A stretch of DNA of 64,000 nt, taken from assembly GCA_045538755.1 (NCBI GenBank), contig JAZQEC010000044.1:1-64000 (forward strand), in the 5' to 3' direction. Position numbers and translations under genes: made by a program. Of this stretch, positions 62,211 to 64,000 are shown one piece after another. Origin of the DNA: UBA1738 sp045538755. GTDB taxonomy: Bacteria > Bacillota > Clostridia > UBA1381. Numbering within the stretch: the stretch's first letter is position 1; every line of letters begins with the position of its first letter. The notes beneath the pieces were generated by a model, which saw nothing but the letters and a program-made list of their open reading frames with translations, had not been told where the DNA came from and did no database searches.

Positions 62211-63413
62211 CTCTGCCACTGTTTCTGGCATAAGATTTTTTGCACCCATAAGTCTATCAATGACTGCTCCTGCTCTTGTTCTTTGTTCTTCACTGGTATG
62301 TGAATAAACTTTCATAATAGTTTTAAGTCCATTATGACCTACATTGTCCCTAATAACAGTGATATCAACACCATTTTGGTGTAAAGCAGAAATATAGTAG
62401 TGTCTTAACAAGTGGAAGTGAAAATCTATTCCCATTTCAGTTGCAATTCTGGAAACAACCTTGTTGCTATCTGGGGAAAGCATATCTCCCTTTTCTTTTA
62501 CACAGACTAAATCATCAACAACAATCATTTTTCCTTCTCTGGCATCAAGTAGTCCAACACTGTTTCTAACTGTGTTGCTCTTGTAATATGCTCCATACCT
62601 TTTTCTGTTTTCTTCTTGTATTTTCTTTACAAACTGCATATACTGGGAAAACTCTTCTCCAAAATAAACTGTTCTCTTGCTTTGTTCATTTTTGGGGTCA
62701 ACAAATGTCCACACTCTTTCAACTTTCTGGAACTGCTTATTAACTTTAAGACAATTCTTTTCAAAGTCAAAATCACTCCATCTCAAAGCATAAACTTCAC
62801 TGCATCTTAAACCAGTGTTTTTTCCAATAGTAAAAGCAACTTGCACATTTGTTGTCTGCAACCTTTGTTCCAGAGCATTAAACTGTTCTGGGGTGGGCAA
62901 CTGCACTTCTGGTCTAATATACTTTGGTGGTCTTTCAACACAGTCCATAATATCTTCATTTATGTACTTATGCTTTCTTGCAAACTCAAAAATCAACAAG
63001 AATAAGTCATACATATCATTAGGGTACTCTGACTTATAAACTTTTGCTTTTTCATTTAAGAAATGTGTAATTTGCAAGGGTTGTATTCTTCCCACTAATA
63101 TGTCCCCAAAAGTGTTTCTAAAATGGTTGTTGTATATTGAGTTATATCTCTTAATGGTGTTATAACTCTTCTGCTTTGTTGCACTTTCTTCTAAATAAAG
63201 GTCATACAGTTGATTGAGAGTAATTCTCTTCTCAACAAAGTTAGTGAGTTTTATTCTGCCAATCTCTTCAATTCTTGCTTGGTATGCCTCATAAGAACTT
63301 TTGAAACCACACTTTTCTTTGTTAATCTTTGTACCATTGGGCAAAGTCATTTTAATTCTGTAAGACCAACCTGCCCCCTTTGGTCTTGTTCCTTCATAAA
63401 TCTTTTCTGCCAT
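62208..63413 (-). CDS. int: Tyrosine-type site-specific integrase
   Basis: A 401-aa tyrosine recombinase of the Tn916/phage type. An N-terminal arm-binding domain (about 1-60, 'RPKGAGWSYRIKM') precedes a SAM-like core-binding domain (about 65-165) and the catalytic domain with Arg203 ('NTGLRCSE'), HxxR at 334-337 ('HLLRHYY'), His360 ('VGHNG') and nucleophile Tyr370 ('KVYSH'). It should integrate and excise the element. xis lies 17 bp upstream on the same transcript. All arginines use AGA/AGG codons, unlike the chromosome. Confidence 0.93.
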   Translation of the reverse strand: MAEKIYEGTRPKGAGWSYRIKMTLPNGTKINKEKCGFKSSYEAYQARIEEIGRIKLTNFVEKRITLNQLYDLYLEESATKQKSYNTIKRYNSIYNNHFRNTFGDILVGRIQPLQITHFLNEKAKVYKSEYPNDMYDLFLLIFEFARKHKYINEDIMDCVERPPKYIRPEVQLPTPEQFNALEQRLQTTNVQVAFTIGKNTGLRCSEVYALRWSDFDFEKNCLKVNKQFQKVERVWTFVDPKNEQSKRTVYFGEEFSQYMQFVKKIQEENRKRYGAYYKSNTVRNSVGLLDAREGKMIVVDDLVCVKEKGDMLSPDSNKVVSRIATEMGIDFHFHLLRHYYISALHQNGVDITVIRDNVGHNGLKTIMKVYSHTSEEQRTRAGAVIDRLMGAKNLMPETVAE

Positions 63414-63430
63414 TTAAATCTCTCCTTTTC

Positions 63431-63643
63431 TTAATTTAATGCTTTTATATTGTCAAGGTCTGTTAAATCATAACCATTGTAGGTTTGTAAGAAGTTTGCT
63501 ATTGCGAACTCCGGCACTCTCAATCTTCCAAACTTGATAGCAGATAATACCCCCTTGTTGATAAGGGAATAAACAGAACCTTTATTGACACCCAAGATTT
63601 TTGCAACTTCTGGAACTGTGTAAATCTTAATGTTGTCAATCAT
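63431..63643 (-). CDS. xis: Excisionase-like DNA-binding protein
   Basis: A 70-aa protein with a MerR-like winged helix: 'YTVPEVAKILGVNKGSVYSLINKGVLSAIKFGRLRVPEFAIANFL'. This is the pattern of helix-turn-helix excisionases of Tn916-type elements, which bend the ends and direct Int toward excision. ATG 63643 follows AAGGAG by 8 bases. It holds the only two CpGs of the element, 7 bp apart. Confidence 0.85.
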   Translation of the reverse strand: MIDNIKIYTVPEVAKILGVNKGSVYSLINKGVLSAIKFGRLRVPEFAIANFLQTYNGYDLTDLDNIKALN

Positions 63644-63678
63644 TTCTATCACTCCTTATATTTAGATTATTGATTTAC

Positions 63679-63697
63679 AACATTTTGTTAAAATGTT
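63679..63697. promoter_or_regulatory. Inverted repeat operator candidate 1
   Basis: AACATTTT-GTT-AAAATGTT, a perfect 8-bp inverted repeat about 35 bp before the xis start. Confidence 0.5.
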
Positions 63698-63706
63698 TTT
63701 CATTTT

Positions 63707-63720
63707 CAACATCAATGTTG
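63707..63720. promoter_or_regulatory. Inverted repeat operator candidate 2
   Basis: CAACAT-CA-ATGTTG. Related half sites ACAACATTTA (near 63789) and AAACATTTA (near 63842) occur closer to the divergent promoter, suggesting one repressor controls both sides. Confidence 0.45.
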
Positions 63721-63830
63721 TATTGTAGTAATATTTTAGCACACATTTTGTTTAATGTCAACACTTTTTTGAAAATATTTTTAGAAAATACAACATTTAT
63801 TTTTTATTTACCCAACCTAATGCTATTTTC

Positions 63831-63859
63831 TTGACAAAATAAAACATTTATGCTACTAT
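63831..63859 (+). promoter_or_regulatory. Promoter of the divergent gene at 63893
   Basis: TTGACA (63831-63836), 17 bp, TACTAT (63854-63859), then AAAGGAG before the ATG. Confidence 0.65.
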
Positions 63860-63892
63860 ATATAATGTAATAATTTGAAAGGAGTAAATGCT

Positions 63893-64000
63893 ATGGAAGA
63901 AACCAAAAGCAGAACCAGAAGTCAAGGTGTTAAGTATGCTCTTACCCCAGAATTAAGAGAGCATATACAGAAAACAAGAATAAGTCTTGACCTTTCAACA
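63893..64000 (+). CDS. Start of a gene divergent from xis (partial)
   Basis: Only the first 36 codons are in the window: 'MEETKSRTRSQGVKYALTP' and on, still open at the last base. It has a good promoter and ribosome site (AAAGGAG, 9 bases before ATG). The basic N-terminus 'KSRTRSQGVKYALTPELREHI' resembles the start of ribbon-helix-helix or relaxosome accessory proteins, but too little is present to say. The ATG five bases earlier leads to an early stop. Confidence 0.6.
   Translation, partial: MEETKSRTRSQGVKYALTPELREHIQKTRISLDLST

Larger units (their letters stand above)
59278..64000. mobile_element. Left part of an integrated, CpG-void mobile element
   Basis: From about 59,278 to the window end the DNA changes sharply in composition. 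I find only two CpG (63505 and 63512) and no GATC, AGCT, CATG or GGCC, while all four tetramers and CpG abound to the left; the last CATG, CpG and AGCT lie together at 59267-59277. The segment carries an xis-int pair, five unknown leftward genes and a divergent gene cut by the window end. The right end is outside the window. The exact attachment core was not identified. It could be an ICE, a phage-like island or an integrative plasmid. Confidence 0.8.

Noticed and set aside
62616..63434. Plus-strand ORFs of 64-74 codons within int and its upstream region
   Set aside because: They are antisense shadows of int without ribosome sites; their length comes from the low frequency of stops opposite int codons.

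Overview
The window looks like the chromosome of a spore-forming, anaerobic, low-G+C Bacillota of the class Clostridia. The evidence is sigK next to the germination protease gpr, a YlmC/YmxH sporulation protein, GerMN domains, a flavodiiron/rubredoxin oxygen-scavenging protein, an IspH-S1 fusion, PrkC/PP2C signalling, strong AGGAGG ribosome sites and TTGACA/TATAAT promoters. The genus cannot be named from the sequence alone.

Layout. (1) 1-8.9 kb: an AraC-type regulator divergent from a six-gene catabolic operon (two Gfo/Idh/MocA oxidoreductases, a class III aminotransferase, a FucI/AraA-like isomerase, an FGGY kinase and an amidohydrolase) with no transporter. (2) 8.9-15.4 kb: an IS3-type transposase remnant, sigK, gpr, the paired M16 peptidase-like genes yfmF/yfmH, and a flavodiiron-flavin reductase-rubredoxin protein. 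A 100-nt highly structured element lies downstream. (3) 15.7-33.5 kb: rqcH divergent from a long housekeeping series: yicC, remA, gmk, rpoZ, priA, def, fmt, a yugP-type protease, rsmB, rlmN, prpC, prkC, rsgA, rpe, thiN, a cysteine desulfurase and thiI. (4) 33.5-44.8 kb: recA, HPr, uvrC, pgeF, a solute-binding lipoprotein, an RpiR regulator, a BaiN-like flavoprotein, cmk, plsC and ispH-S1. (5) 44.8-59.2 kb: a DacF-type protein that lacks its catalytic SxxK motif, a ComEA-like protein, a two-component pair with a GerMN protein, an FG-GAP/SLH-like protein, ymxH, nrdR, mnmE, an amino-acid ABC transporter, a small lipoprotein, tRNA-Lys(CTT) and ftsH.

(6) 59.28-64 kb: the left part of an integrated mobile element running off the window, with xis, int, five genes of unknown function, and a divergent gene cut by the window end. 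Its DNA is the most unusual feature here. Reading every base, I find only two CpG dinucleotides in about 4.7 kb, and no GATC, AGCT, CATG or GGCC. All of these are common in the flanking chromosome. The change is abrupt at about 59,278. It holds in genes, across codon boundaries and in intergenic DNA, so it is DNA-level avoidance rather than codon choice. The element also carries three copies of a short degenerate repeat, a tandem pair of diverged paralogues with matching leaders, duplicated promoter cassettes, and a gene whose Shine-Dalgarno sequence seems to be bridged to its start by a hairpin.

Counts and motif positions were made by eye. No database search was possible, so functional calls rest on recognised motifs, and the substrates of the catabolic operon and the functions of the element genes are unknown.
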